64,000 bases of DNA from Xestospongia bergquistia. Taxonomy: Eukaryota > Porifera > Demospongiae > Haplosclerida > Petrosiidae. The notes under the pieces were generated by a model. The model was not told the DNA's origin and searched no databases. It worked only from the letters and a program-made list of their open reading frames with translations. Numbering within the stretch: position 1 is the stretch's first letter; each line of letters opens with the position of its first letter. Below, piece after piece: positions 13,534-25,225 of this stretch. Both the position numbers and the translations under genes were made by a program. Location of the stretch: assembly GCA_963965975.1 (NCBI GenBank), contig OZ014415.1, positions 5,275,001 to 5,339,000 of the forward strand, in the 5' to 3' direction.

Positions 13534-16100
13534 TTGCAAGCTGATACTACAAAACCACTAAACTTAGGGCTAAAGCTCATTCAATTTAAACTCAAGCTAT
13601 ATATACTAACACACTTCACTGTATTTACTTCCCCTTGGGCTATAGCAAGGAACATTATTGTCTTAGATTTACTGCAGAGAACACTGTCAAATGATTTGGC
13701 TGAATGGAATCTGGTTCCTTCTTCTGTCTTGTTAAACAGCCCTGTAGAAATAAAGTAATGAATCATTGCTTGCTAAAACGATGTAATGCTATCTAAGTTT
13801 TCTACTACAAAATATTACAAGTTCATACTACAAATGCACTAAATTAAGGGCTAAAGCTCATTGAATTTAAAGTCAAGCACTGTATTTACTTGCCCTTGGG
13901 CTATAGCAAGGAACATTATTGTCTTGGATTTACTGCAGAGAACTCTGTCAATGATTTGGCTGAATGGAATATGGTTCCTTCTTCTATCTTGCTAAACAGC
14001 CCTGTAGAAATAAAGTCATGAATCTTTGGTTGCTAAAACGAAGTAATGATGCACTAAACTAAGGGCTAAATCTCATTGAATTTAAACTCAAGCTATATAT
14101 ACTAATACACTTCACTGTATTTACTTGCCCTTGGGCTATAGCGAGGAACATTATTGTCTTGTATTTACTGCAGAGAACACTGTCAAATGATTTGACTGAA
14201 TGGAATCTGGCTCCTTCTTCTGTCTTGCTAAACAGCCCTGTAGAAATAAAGTCGTGAATGATTGCTTGCTAAAATGAAGTAATGCTCTCTAAGATTTCTG
14301 GTACAAAACCTTGCAAGCTGATACTACAAATCCACTAAACTTAGGGCTAAAGCACATTCAATTTAAACTCAAGCTATATATACTAACACACTTCACTGTA
14401 TTTACTTCCCCTTGGGCTAGAGCGAGGAACATTATTGTTTTAGATTTACTGCAGAGAACACTGTCAAATGATTTGGCTGAATGGAATCTGGTTCCTTCTT
14501 CTGTCTTGCTTAACAGCCCTGTAGAAATAAAGTAATGAATCATTGGTTGCTAAAACGATGTAATGCTATCTACTACAAAATATTACAAGTTCATACTACA
14601 AATGCACTAAACTAAGGGCTAAAGCTCATTGAATTTAAAGTCAAGCACTGTATTTACTTGCCCTTGGGCTATAGCGAGGAACATTATTGTCTTGGATTTC
14701 CTGCAGAGAACTCTGTCAATGATTTGGCTGAATGGAATATGGTTCCTTCTTCTATCTTGCTAAACAGCCCTGTAGAAATAAAGTCATGAATCTTTGGTTG
14801 CTAAAACGAAGTAATGATGCACTAAACTAAGGGCTAAATCTCATTGAATTTAAACTCAAGCTATATATACTAATACACTTCACTGTATTTACTTCCCCTT
14901 GGGCTATAGCAAGGAACATTATTGTCTTGTATTTACTGCAGAGAACACTGTCAAATGATTTGGCTGAATGGAATCTGGCTCCTTCTTCTGTCTTGCTAAA
15001 CAGCCCTGCAGAAATAAAGTCGTGAATGATTACTTGCTAAAATGAAGTAATGCTCTCCAAGATTTCTGGTACAAACCATTGCAAGCTGATACTACAAATC
15101 CACTAAACTTAGGGCTAAAGCTCATTCAATTTAAACTCAAGCTATATATACTAACACACTTCACTGTATTTACTTCCCTTTGGGCTATAGCAAGGAACAT
15201 TATTGTCTTAGATTTACTGCAGAGAACACTGTCAAATGATTTGGCTGAATGGAATCTGGTTCCTTCTTCTGTCTTGCTAAACAGCCCTGTAGAAATAAAG
15301 TAATGAATCATTGGTTGCTAAAACGATGTAATGCTATCTAAGTTTTCTACTACAAAATATTACAAGTTCATACTACAAATGCACTAAACTAAGGGCTAAA
15401 GCTCATTGAATTTAAAGTAAAGCACTGTATTTACTTGCCCTTGGGCTATAGCGAGGAACATTATTGTCTTGGATTTACTGCAGAGAACTCTGTCAATGAT
15501 TTGGCTGAATGGAATATGGTTCCTTCTTCTATCTTGCTAAACAGCCCTGTAGAAATAAAGTCATGAATCTTTGGTTGCTAAAACGAAGTAATGATGCACT
15601 AAACTAAGGGCTAAATCTCATTGAATTTAAACTCAAGCTATATATACTAATACACTTCACTGTATTTACTTGCCCTTGTGCTATAGCGAGGAACATTATT
15701 GTCTTGTATTTACTGCAGAGAATACTGTCAAATGATTTGGCTGAATGGAATCTGGCTCCTTCTTCTGTCTTGCTAAACAGTCCTGTAGAAATAAAGTCGT
15801 GAATGATTACTTGCTAAAATGAAGTAATGCTGTCTAAGATTTCTGGTACAAAACATTGCAAGCTGATACTACAAATCCACTAAACTTAGGGCTAAAGCTC
15901 ATTCAATTTAAACTCAAGCTATATATACTAACACACTTCACTGTATTTACTTCCCCTTGGGCTATAGCGAGGAACATTATTGTCTTAGATTTACTGCAGA
16001 GAACACTGTCAAATGATTTGGCTGAATGGAATCTGGTTCCTTCTTCTGTCTTGCTAAACAGCCCTGTAGAAATAAAGTAATGAATCATTGGTTGCTAAAA
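13534..16100. repeat. Higher-order repeat, 768-777 bp trimer
   Basis: Equivalent points of the repeat (the CAAGCTGATACTACAAA segment of the same subtype) fall at 13,534, 14,311, 15,079 and 15,856, giving spacings of 777, 768 and 777 bp. Each period holds three unit subtypes in fixed order: a full unit ending GAAATAAAGTAATGAATCAT; a unit lacking the TATATATA block (AAAGTCAAGCACTGTATTTA); and a unit shortened so that ATGATGCACTAAACTAAG follows the GCTAAAACGAAG segment. Periods look nearly identical to each other, while the three subtypes within one period differ clearly. That is the signature of a higher-order satellite. Confidence 0.85.
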
Positions 16101-17079
16101 CGATGTAATGCTATCTAAGTTTTCTACTACAAATATTACAAGTTAATGCTACAAATGCACTAAACTAAGGGCTAAAGCTCATTAAATTTAAAGTCAAGCT
16201 TATATACTAACACACTTCACTGTATTTACTTGCCCTTGGGCTATGGCAAGGAACATTATTGCCTTGGATTTACTGCAGAGAACACTGTCAAATGATTTGG
16301 CTGAATGGAATCTGGTTCCTTCTTCTGTCTTGCTAAACAGCCCTGTAGAAATAAAGTAATGAATCATTGGTTGCTAAAACGATTTAATGCTATCTAAGTT
16401 TTCTACTACAAAATATTACAAGTTAATGCTACAAATGCACTAAACTAACGGCTAAAGCTCATTAAATTTAAAGTCAAGCTTATATACTAACACACTTCAC
16501 TGTATTTACTTGCCCTTGGGCTATGGCAATGAACATTATTGCCTTGGATTTACTGCAGAGAACACTGTCAAATGATTTGGCTGAATGGAATCTGGTTCCT
16601 TCTTCTGTCTTGCTAAACAGACCTGTAGAAATAAAGTCATGAATCATTGGGTGCTAAAATGAAGTAATGCTGTCTAACATTTCTAGCACAAGCCATTACA
16701 AGCTGATACTACAAATCCACTAAACTAAGGGCTAAAGCTCATTCAATTTAAACTAAATCTATACATACTAACACACTTCACTCTATTTACTTGCCCATGG
16801 GCTATAGCGAGGAACATTATTGTCATTGATTTACTGCAGAGACCACTGTCAAATGATTTGGTGAATGGAATCTGGTTCCTTCTTCTGTCTTGCTAAGCAG
16901 CCCTGTAGAAATAAAGTCGTGAATGATTGGTGGCCAAAATGAAGTAATGCTGTCTAACATTTCTAGTATAAACCATTACAGGCTGATACTACAAATGCAC
17001 TAAACTAAGGGCTAAAGCTCATAGAATTTAAACTCAAGCTATATATACTAACACACTTGACTGTATTTACTTGCCCTTG

Positions 17080-18350
17080 GGCTATAGCAAGGAACATTAT
17101 TGCTAAAATGAAGTAATGCAGTCTAAGATTTCTAGTACAAACCATTACAAACACATTCACGTATGATATAGGACAATACTCAAGACTCAAATAAAATGTC
17201 TACAATATGCACATTTTATAATATATAGTGCATAGATAACTTATGGACAGGAAGTCTACACATGATAATCATATTTATAAGTATACACAATACAATAACC
17301 AACCAATAATACAGCACAAGCTGATACTGACACAAACGTAGAGACAGTGAGGGTAAACAGCCCTGCAGAAATAAAGTTGTGACAAAACATTACAAGCTAA
17401 TACTGATACATAAGTAGACACAATAGGTTTAAATGGGCTTGTACTAAATAAAAACACTTGACTAACTACTGATATAATGGTTGACATAATGGGGTTAAAT
17501 AGGCTTGTAGTAATTGTACTAAATATACTGGTTACTAAAGTTTATATATTAGAGAAAAGAAATAGTCAGGTATGTTTCCAAATGACTTATTACAGGCTAA
17601 GTTTGGATAACAGATGCACTAAAACTAAGAGCTAAATCTGACTCAATTTCTTTTGTTCTAGTGAGTAACATCATTGTCTAAGATTAATTGCAGACAAGAC
17701 TGTCAAATCACTTGGCTGCATGTAATACAGTTCCTTCTTCTGTCTCGCTTCACAGCCCTGCAGACGTAAAGTCCTGACAGATTGGTTTCTAAAATGAAGT
17801 AATGCTGTCTAAGATTTTTAGTATAAACCTTTACAAGCTGATACTGATACCAAAGCAGACAAAATCAGGGTAAAAAGCCTTTTAAAAACACTTGAAAAAT
17901 ACTATTGAGACTTGCTACATTGACTGGCAGTATTTGTTACTACTGTTTTTTCCTTCTGTTCTAGCAAGGAATTTCATTGTCTCGGATTTACTGCAGAGAA
18001 CACTGTCAAATGCTTGCCTGTTGGAATCCAGTTCCTTCTTTTGTCTTGTTAAACAGCCCTGCAGAAGTAAAGTCCTGACACAATGATTGCTAAAACAAAG
18101 TAATGCTATCTAAGTTTTCTAGTACAAAATATTACATGTTCATACTACAAATGCACTAAACTAAGGGCTAAAAATCATTGAATTTAAAGTCAAGCACTGT
18201 ATTTACTTGCCCTTGGGCTATAGCGAGGATCATTATTGTCTTGGATTTACTGCAGAGAACACTGTCAAATGATTTGGCTGAATGGAATCTGGTTCCTTCT
18301 TCTGTCTTGCTAAACAGCCCTGTAGAAATAAAGTCGTGAATGATTGGTTG
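17080..18350. repeat. Long-form satellite block (copy 2)
   Basis: This is a near-copy of 7,560-8,860 with the same sequence of landmarks: the AAACACATTCACGTATGATA lead-in, CACAAACGTAGAGACAGTGA, the long-form unit with a pyrimidine tract before TTCTAG, then return to short units. The two copies differ by scattered substitutions and small indels. Confidence 0.75.
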
Positions 18351-18719
18351 CTAAAATGAAGTAATGCTGTCTAAGATTTCTAGTACAAAATATTACAAGT
18401 TCATACGACAAATGCACTAAACTAAGGGCTAAAGCTCATTGACTTTAAACTCGAGCTATATATACTAACACACTTCACTTTATTTACTAGCCCATGAGCT
18501 ATAGCGAGGAACATTATTGACTGGGATTTACTGCAGAAAACACTGTCAAATGATTTGGCTGAATGGAATCTGGTTCCTTCTTCTATCTTGCTAAACAGCC
18601 CTGTAGAAAGAAAGTCATGAATCTTTGGTTGCTAAAACGAAGTAACGTTGCACTAAGCTAAGGGCTAAAGCTCATTGAATTTAAAGTCAAGCTACATACA
18701 TATACTAACACACTTGACT

Positions 18720-19695
18720 GTATTTACTTGCCCTTGCGCTATAGCGAGGAACATTATTGCTAAAATGAAGTAATGCAGTCTAAGATTTCTAGTACAAACC
18801 ATTACAAACACATTCACATATGATATAGGACAATACTCAAGACTCAATAAAATCTCTACAATATGCACATTTTATAATATATAGTGCATAGATAACTTAT
18901 GGGATAGGAAGTCTACACATGATAATCATATTCATAAGTATACACAATACAATAACCAACCAATAATACAAACGTAGAGACAGTGAGGGCAAACAGCCCT
19001 GCAGAAATAAAGTTGTGACAAAACATTACAAGCTAATACTGATACAAAAGTAGACACAATAGGTTTAAATGGGCTTGTACTAAATAAAAACACTTGACTA
19101 ACTACTGATATAATGGTAGACATAATGGGGCTAAATAGGCTTGTAGTGATAAAACATTTGACTAATATTATTCAGACTTCCTACATTGTACTAAATATAC
19201 TGGTTACTAAAGTTTATATATTAGAGAAAAGGAATAGTCAGATATGTTTCCAAATGACTTATTACAGGCTAAGTTTGGATTTATTGCACATGTAATACAC
19301 TTCCTTCTTCTGTCTTGCTCCACAGCCCTGCAGACGTAAAGTCCTGACAGATTGGTTGCTAAAATGAAGTAATGCTGTCTAAGATTTTTAGTACAAACCT
19401 TTACAAGCTGATACTGATACCAAAGCAGATACAATGAGGGTAAAAAGCCTTTTAAAAACATTTGAATAATATTATTGAGACTTGCTACATTGACTGGCAG
19501 TACTTGTTACTACTGTTTTTTCCTTCTGTTCTAGCAAGGAATTTCATTGTCTTGGATTTACGGCAGAGAACACTGTCAAATGCTTGCCTGTTGGAATCCA
19601 GTTCCTTCTTTTGTCTTGTTAAACAGCCCTGCAGAAGTAAAGTCCTGACACATTGATTGCTAAAATGAAGTAATGCAGTCTATGATTTCTAGTAC
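18720..19695. repeat. Long-form satellite block (copy 3, shortened)
   Basis: This is a third copy of the long-form block, directly after copy 2. It has the same lead-in (AAACACATTCACATATGATA) and the same pyrimidine-rich unit at 19,480-19,650, but lacks several internal parts present in copies 1 and 2. Its right end abuts the helicase-like fragment near 19,700. A further partial long-form piece lies at about 11,700-12,150. Confidence 0.7.
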
Positions 19696-19716
19696 AAACC
19701 ACTGTACTTTAGATTA

Positions 19717-19940
19717 TTGGTGATAGCTACTTGTAGTAACTTTTCTGCTGCTCTATTATATGCTATAAATAAGCTAGGAAAGCCAAATCTATCTTTTAAA
19801 AAAGAGCAGATCTTTTCTATTGTAGCTATACATAACGGAAAAGATGTCTCGTGTGGTTACCAACTGGTTTTGGAAAGAGTTTGTGTTTCAAAATCCTCCC
19901 TTTCATGATGGATTACAAGCTAGGTTATGAACCAACTGCT
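19717..19940 (+). pseudogene. RecQ-like helicase fragment with Walker A motif
   Basis: The first frame gives NFSAALLYAINKLGKP, then LSFKKEQIFSIVAIHNGKDV. One base out of frame the reading continues VWLPTGFGKSLCFKILPF and then MMDYKLGYEPTA, ending at a stop at 19,941. The order is that of the start of a RecQ-type superfamily 2 helicase: a Q-x-E-type lead-in (K-x-E-Q), the G-K-D-V strand, then Walker A at 19,857-19,880 (L-P-T-G-F-G-K-S). One frameshift lies between the two parts near 19,848. No motifs II-VI were found downstream, so only the N-terminal edge of the domain survives. It sits in a non-satellite insertion of about 600 bp (19,700-20,300). Whether the source was a host gene or one carried by a mobile element cannot be told. 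Confidence 0.65.
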
Positions 19941-20330
19941 TGAATTCCTCTAGGTCTGCAACAGATTTCTCTAGAGACACAATTCGAAGTTTGCACTTCA
20001 TAAAAATATATGAAGAGAAATCATATCATGTCTAGAAAGAATAACATCAAGTAAAGCAGTTATTCACGAACCCCAATTATTTCACATTCCAACAGCACTG
20101 AACAAATTTGTTGCTCTTTCGGCTTCCACTAAATCTCTGCATTACTGACAAACTCGTGCTTAGTAGTGAATAAAACGTCATCAATATAAACACAACCCAT
20201 CAATTCGTCATTTAATTTAAAATGTGTCATTATGATGTCAATAATTATGTGCATGCGCAAGCAGTAATGACCAGGCTTTCTTTTCTACCGCGAAAGACTG
20301 GGTACGAGGCTAGTACTAAATGAAAACATT
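19941..20330. other. Non-satellite insert beside the helicase fragment
   Basis: About 390 bp with no resemblance to the satellite unit. It ends with GACTGGGTACGAGGCTAGTA, after which long-form satellite resumes. A related string, GGTCTGGGGACGAGACTA, occurs at 38,427-38,444, so this end may belong to a dispersed repeat. No coding region can be supported. Confidence 0.5.
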
Positions 20331-21380
20331 CGACTAAGTTTATTGAGACTTGCTACATTGTACAAAATATATTGGTTACTAAAGTCTTTATATTACAGAG
20401 AAAAGGACTAGTGAGATATTATATTTCAAAAAGACTTACAATAGGCTTAGTTAAGATAACAAATGCACTAAAACTATGGACTAAAGCTCACTGAATTTAA
20501 AAGTCATGCTACATATACTACAGCACATGGAGTACTGCTTCTCTGACTGTATTTGTTACTACTATCTTTCCATTTCTAGTACAAACCTTTTCAAGCTGAT
20601 ACTGATACCAAAGCAGACACAATGGGGGTAAAAAGCCTTTTAAAAACACTTGATTAATATTATTCAGACTTCCTACATTGTACTAAATATACTGGTTATA
20701 GGTGAGATATTACGTTATAAAATGACATACTACAGGTTTAGTTAAGATAACAAATGCACTAAAACTAAGGGCTAAAGCTCATTGAATTTAAAGTCAAGCT
20801 AAATATACTAACGCACAATGGGACAATGACACAATGGGAGTAAAAAGCCTTTTAAAAACACTTTACTAATATTATTCAGATTTCCTACATTGTACTAAAT
20901 ATACTGTTTACTAAAGTATACATTAGAGAGAAAAGAAACAGTCAGATATGCTTCCAAATGACTTAGACAGGCTTGGTTTTAGTGCATCTGACTGAATTCC
21001 AAAGTGAAGCTACATGTACTAACACACATGGAGTACTGCTTCTCTGAACATATTTGTTACTACTGTCTTTCCCTTTTGTTGTAGCGAGTATCATCATCGT
21101 CTAAGATATACTTCAGATAAAACTGTCAAATGACTTGGCCTTTTAAAAGCCTTTTAAAAACATGTCACTAAAATTATTCAGACTTGCTACAATGTACTAA
21201 ATATACTGGTTACTAAAGTGTATACATTATAGAGACAAGGAAAGGTGACATATATGTTTTAAAATGACGTATTACAGGCTTAGTTAAGATAACAAATGCA
21301 CTAAAACTAAGGGCTAAAGCTCATTGAATTTGAAATCAAGCTAGATATACTAACGCACATGAAGTATTGATACTATGACT
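20331..21380. repeat. Diverged long-form satellite units
   Basis: Three or so old, rearranged long-form units are present here. They contain ATATTGGTTACTAAAG, GAGAAAAGGACTAGTGAGAT, CACATGGAGTACTGCTTCTC and CTTTCCCTTTTGTTGTAGCG. The same landmarks occur at 1-1,000. These look like the oldest material in the array because they differ most from each other and contain segments missing from all short units. Confidence 0.7.
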
Positions 21381-21854
21381 GTATTTATTTGCCCATGGGT
21401 TGTAGCGAGGAACATTATTGTCTTGGATTTACTGCAGAGAACCCTGTCAAATGACTTGGCTGAATGGAATCTGGTTCCTTCTTCTGTCTTGCTAAACAAC
21501 CCTGCAGAAATAAAGTCATGACTCCATGGTTGCTAAAACGAAGTAATACTGTCTAAGATTTCTAGCACAAACTATTACAACGTAATACTACAAATGCACT
21601 AAACTAAGGGCTAAAGCTCATTGAATTTAAATTCAAGCGATATATACTAACACACTTCACTGTATTACTTGCCCATGGGCTATAGCAAGGAACATTATTG
21701 TCTTGGATTTACTGCAGAGAACACTGTCAAATGATTTGGCTGAATGGAATCTGGTTCCTTCTTCTGTCTTGCTAAACAGCCCTGTAGAAATAAAGTCGTG
21801 AATGATTGTTTGCTAAAATGAAGTAATGCTGTCTAAGATTTCTAGTAGAAACCA

Positions 21855-23170
21855 TTGCAAGCTGATACTACAAATCCACTAAACTTAGGGCTAAAGCTCA
21901 TTGAATTTAAACTCAAGCTATATATACTAACACACTTCACTGTATTTACTTCCCCTTGGGCTATAGCGAGGATCATTATTGTCTTGGATTTACTGCAGAG
22001 AACACTGTCAAATGATTTGGCTGAATGGAATCTGGTTCCTTCTTCTGTCTTGCTAAACAGCCCTGTAGAAATAAAGTAATGAATCATTGGTTGCTAAAAC
22101 GAAGTAATGCTATCTAAGATTTCTAGTACAAAATATTACAAGTTCATACTACAAATGCACTAAACTAAGAGCTAAAGCTCATTGAATTTAAAGTCAAGCA
22201 CTGTATTTACTTGCCCATGGGCTATAGCGAGGAATATTATTGTCTTGGATTTACTGCAGAGAAGACTGTCAAATGATTTGGCTGAATGGAATCTGGTTCC
22301 TTCTTCTGTCTTGCTAAACAGCCCTGTAGAAATAAAGTCGTGAATGATTGGTTGCTAAAATGAAGTAATGCTGTATAAGATTTCTAGTAGAAACCATTGC
22401 AAGCTGATACTACATATCCACTAAACTTAGGGCTAAAGCTCATTGAATTTAAACTCAAGCTATATATACTAACACACTTCACTGTATTTACTTCCCCTTG
22501 GGCTATAGCGAGGATCATTATTGTCTTGGATTTACTGCAGAGAACACTGTCAAATGATTTGGCTGAATGGAATCTGGTTCCTTCTTCTGTCTTGCTAAAC
22601 AGCCCTGTAGAAATAAAGTAATGAATCATTGGTTGCTAAAACGAAGTAATGCTATCTAAGATTTCTAGTACAAAATATTACAAGTTCATACTACAAATGC
22701 ACTAAACTAAGAGCTAAAGCTCATTGAATTTAAAGTCAAGCACTGTATTTACTTGCCCATGGGCTATAGCGAGGAATATTATTGTCTTGGATTTACTGCA
22801 GAGAAGACTGTCAAATGATTTGGCTGAATGGAATCTGGTTCCTTCTTCTGTCTTGCTAAACAGCCCTGTAGAAATAAAGTCGTGAATGATTGGTTGCTAA
22901 AATGAAGTAATGCTGTATAAGATTTCTAGTACAAACCATTGCAAGCTGATACTACAAATCCACTAAACTTAGGGCTAAAGCTCATTGAATTTAAAATCAA
23001 GCTATATATACTAACACACTTCACTGTATTTATTTGCCCATGGGCTATAGCGAGGAACATTATTGCTTTGGATTTACTGCATAGAACACTATCAAATGAT
23101 TTGGCTGAATGGAATCTGGTTCCTTCTTCTGTCTTGCTAAACAGCCCTGTAGAAATAAAGTCATGAATCA
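21855..23170. repeat. Higher-order repeat, 542 bp dimer
   Basis: Equivalent points at 21,855, 22,397 and 22,939 are each exactly 542 bp apart. Each period has one full unit (TATATATACTAACACACTTC present) and one shortened unit (AAAGTCAAGCACTGTATTTA, lacking that block). The first two periods appear almost identical; the third has begun to diverge. Related full units continue to about 24,300. Confidence 0.85.
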
Positions 23171-25023
23171 TTGGTTGCTAAAACGAAGTAATGCTATCTA
23201 AGATTTCTAGTACAAACCATTGCAAGCTGATACTACAAATCCACTAAACTTAGGGCTAAAGTTCATTCAATTTAAACTCAAGCTATATATACTAACACAC
23301 TTCACTGTATTTACTTCCCCTTTGGGCTATAGCGAGGATCATTATTGTCTTGGATTTACTGCAGAGAACACTGTCAAATGATTTGGCTGAATGGAATCTG
23401 GTTCCTTCTTCTGTCTTGCTAAACAGCCCTGTAGAAATAAAGTCATGAATCATTGGTTGCTAAAACGAAGTAATGCTATCTAATATTTCTAGTACAAAAT
23501 ATTACAAGTTCATTCTACAAATCCACTAAATTAAGGGCTAAAGCTCATTGAATTTAAATTCAAGCGATATATACTAACACACTTCACTGTATTTACTTGC
23601 CCATGGGCTATAGCGAGGAACATTATTGTGTTGGATTTACTGCAGAGAACACTGTCAAATGATTTGGCTGAATGGAATCTGGTTCCTTCTTCTGTCTTGC
23701 TAAACAGCCCTGTAGAAATAAAGTCGTGAATGATTGTTTGCTAAAATGAAGTAATGCTGTCTAAGATTTCTAGTAGAAACCATTGCAAGCTGATACTACA
23801 AATCCACTAAACTTAGGGCTAAAGCTCATTGAATTTAAACTCAAGCTATATATACTAACACACTTCACTGTATTTACTTACCCATGGGATATAGCGAGGA
23901 ACATTATTGTTTTGGATTTACTGCAGAGAACACTATCATATGATTTGGCTGAATGGAATCTGGTTCCTTCTTCTGTCTTGCTAAACAGACCTGTAGAAAT
24001 AAAGTCATGAATGATTGGTTGCTAAAATGAAGTAATGCTGTATAAGATTTCTAGTAGAAACCATTGCAAGCTGATACTACAAATCCACTAAACTTAGGGC
24101 TAAAGCTCATTGAATTTAAACTCAAGCTATATATACTAACACACTTCACTGTATTTACTTCCCCTTGGGCTATAGCGAGGATCATTATTGTCTTGGATTT
24201 ACTGCAGAGAACACTGTCAAATGATTTGGCTGAATGGAATCTGGTTCCTTCTTCTGTCTTGCTAAACAGCCCTGTAGAAATAAAGTCATGAATCATTGGT
24301 TGCTAAAACGAAGTAATGCTATCTAAGATTTCTAGTACAAAATATTACAAGTTCATACTACAAATGCACTAAACTAAGAGCTAAAGCTCATTGAATTTAA
24401 AGTCAAGCACTGTATTTACTTGCCCTTGGGCTATAGCGAGGACCATTATTGTCTTGGATTTACTGCAGAGAACACTGTCAAATGATTTGGCTGAATGGAA
24501 TCTGGTTCCTTCTTCTGTCTTGCTAAACAGCCCTGTAGAAATAAAGTCGTGAATGATTGGGTGCTAAAATGAAGTAATGCTGTCTAAGATTTCTAGTACA
24601 AAATATTACAAGTTCATACTACAAATGCACTAAACTAAGGGCTAAAGCCTATTGAATTTAAACTCAAGCTATATATACTAACACACTTGACTGTATTTAC
24701 TTGCCCTTGGGTTAAAGCAAGGAACATCATTGTCTTGGATTTACTGCAGAGACCACTGTCAAATGATTTGGCTGAATGGAATCTGGTTCCTTCTTCTATC
24801 TTGCTAAACAGCCCTGTAGAAATAAAGTCATGAATCTTTGGTTGCTAAAACGAAGTAACGATGCACTAAACTAAGGGGTAAAGCTCATTGAATTTAAAGT
24901 CAAGCTATATATATACAGAGACAAGGAAACGTGACATATGTTAATTATGAACTGAGCAGTAGTTGGTGTACTAAACAAATGACTTTTTACTCTGTTGTCA
25001 TTAGCTAGTCTATTACTATGAGA

Positions 25024-25225
25024 TTATACATGGGAGTTTATATAAAAGCTTTGTATGATGGAAGCTTTGATTATCTCACTGAACAATATCAGGCCTTTAC
25101 TGTTAGTTGTGTCTGCATGAGCACCACATTCCAATAATATCCTTATAACTTCCTCTATTCTTTCAATTTTGTATGCATTAACTGCCTTTTTAAGAGATAC
25201 TTGAAGCTTCTTCTTCCCTCCCATC
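25024..25225 (-). CDS. Candidate ankyrin-like exon
   Basis: On the minus strand the frame reads MGGKKKLQVSLKKAVNAYKI, then ERIEEVIRILLECGAHADTT and NSKGL. The segment EVIRILLECGAHADTTNSKG fits the second helix and loop of an ankyrin repeat (L-L-x-x-G-A-x-x-x-x-x-x-x-x-G). Just before the ATG the minus strand reads ATTGTAG followed by G, a fair splice acceptor, with a stop codon four to five codons further upstream. So this is more likely an internal exon than a true start. The last residues before the stop (FYINSHV) do not look ankyrin-like and may be intronic read-through. It would join in phase with the candidate exon at 31,097-31,227. One partial repeat is thin evidence; it could be a lone remnant. 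Confidence 0.35.

Larger units (their letters stand above)
1..24935. repeat. Large satellite array, basic unit about 270 bp
   Basis: Nearly the whole left part of the window is tandem copies of one sequence. Anchors recurring in order in each unit are GCTCATTGAATTTAAA, CTATATATACTAACACACTT, GGCTATAGCGAGGAAC, CTGCAGAGAACACTGTC, TTGGCTGAATGGAATC, GTCTTGCTAAACAGCCC, GAAATAAAGTC and ATTTCTAGTACAAA. The commonest unit is about 270 bp; shortened versions lack either the block around CTATATATACTAACACACTT or the block around ATTTCTAGTACAAA. I estimate about 70 short-form units. The array starts before the window and stops near 24,935, where sequence becomes unique. Many 60-80 codon open frames exist on both strands, but none resembles a known protein and I do not call them genes. 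Interruptions and higher-order blocks are listed separately. Confidence 0.95.

Noticed and set aside
20150-20215. Minus-strand peptide G-C-V-Y-I-D-D-V-L-F, like the catalytic box of a reverse transcriptase
   Set aside because: Only about ten residues match; no other reverse-transcriptase blocks, long terminal repeats or poly-A tail are visible around it. Too little to name a retroelement.
1-24935. Array considered as a CRISPR or a tandem multigene family
   Set aside because: Whole 270 bp units repeat without short unique spacers, and shared frames have no domain or codon signal; it behaves as satellite DNA.
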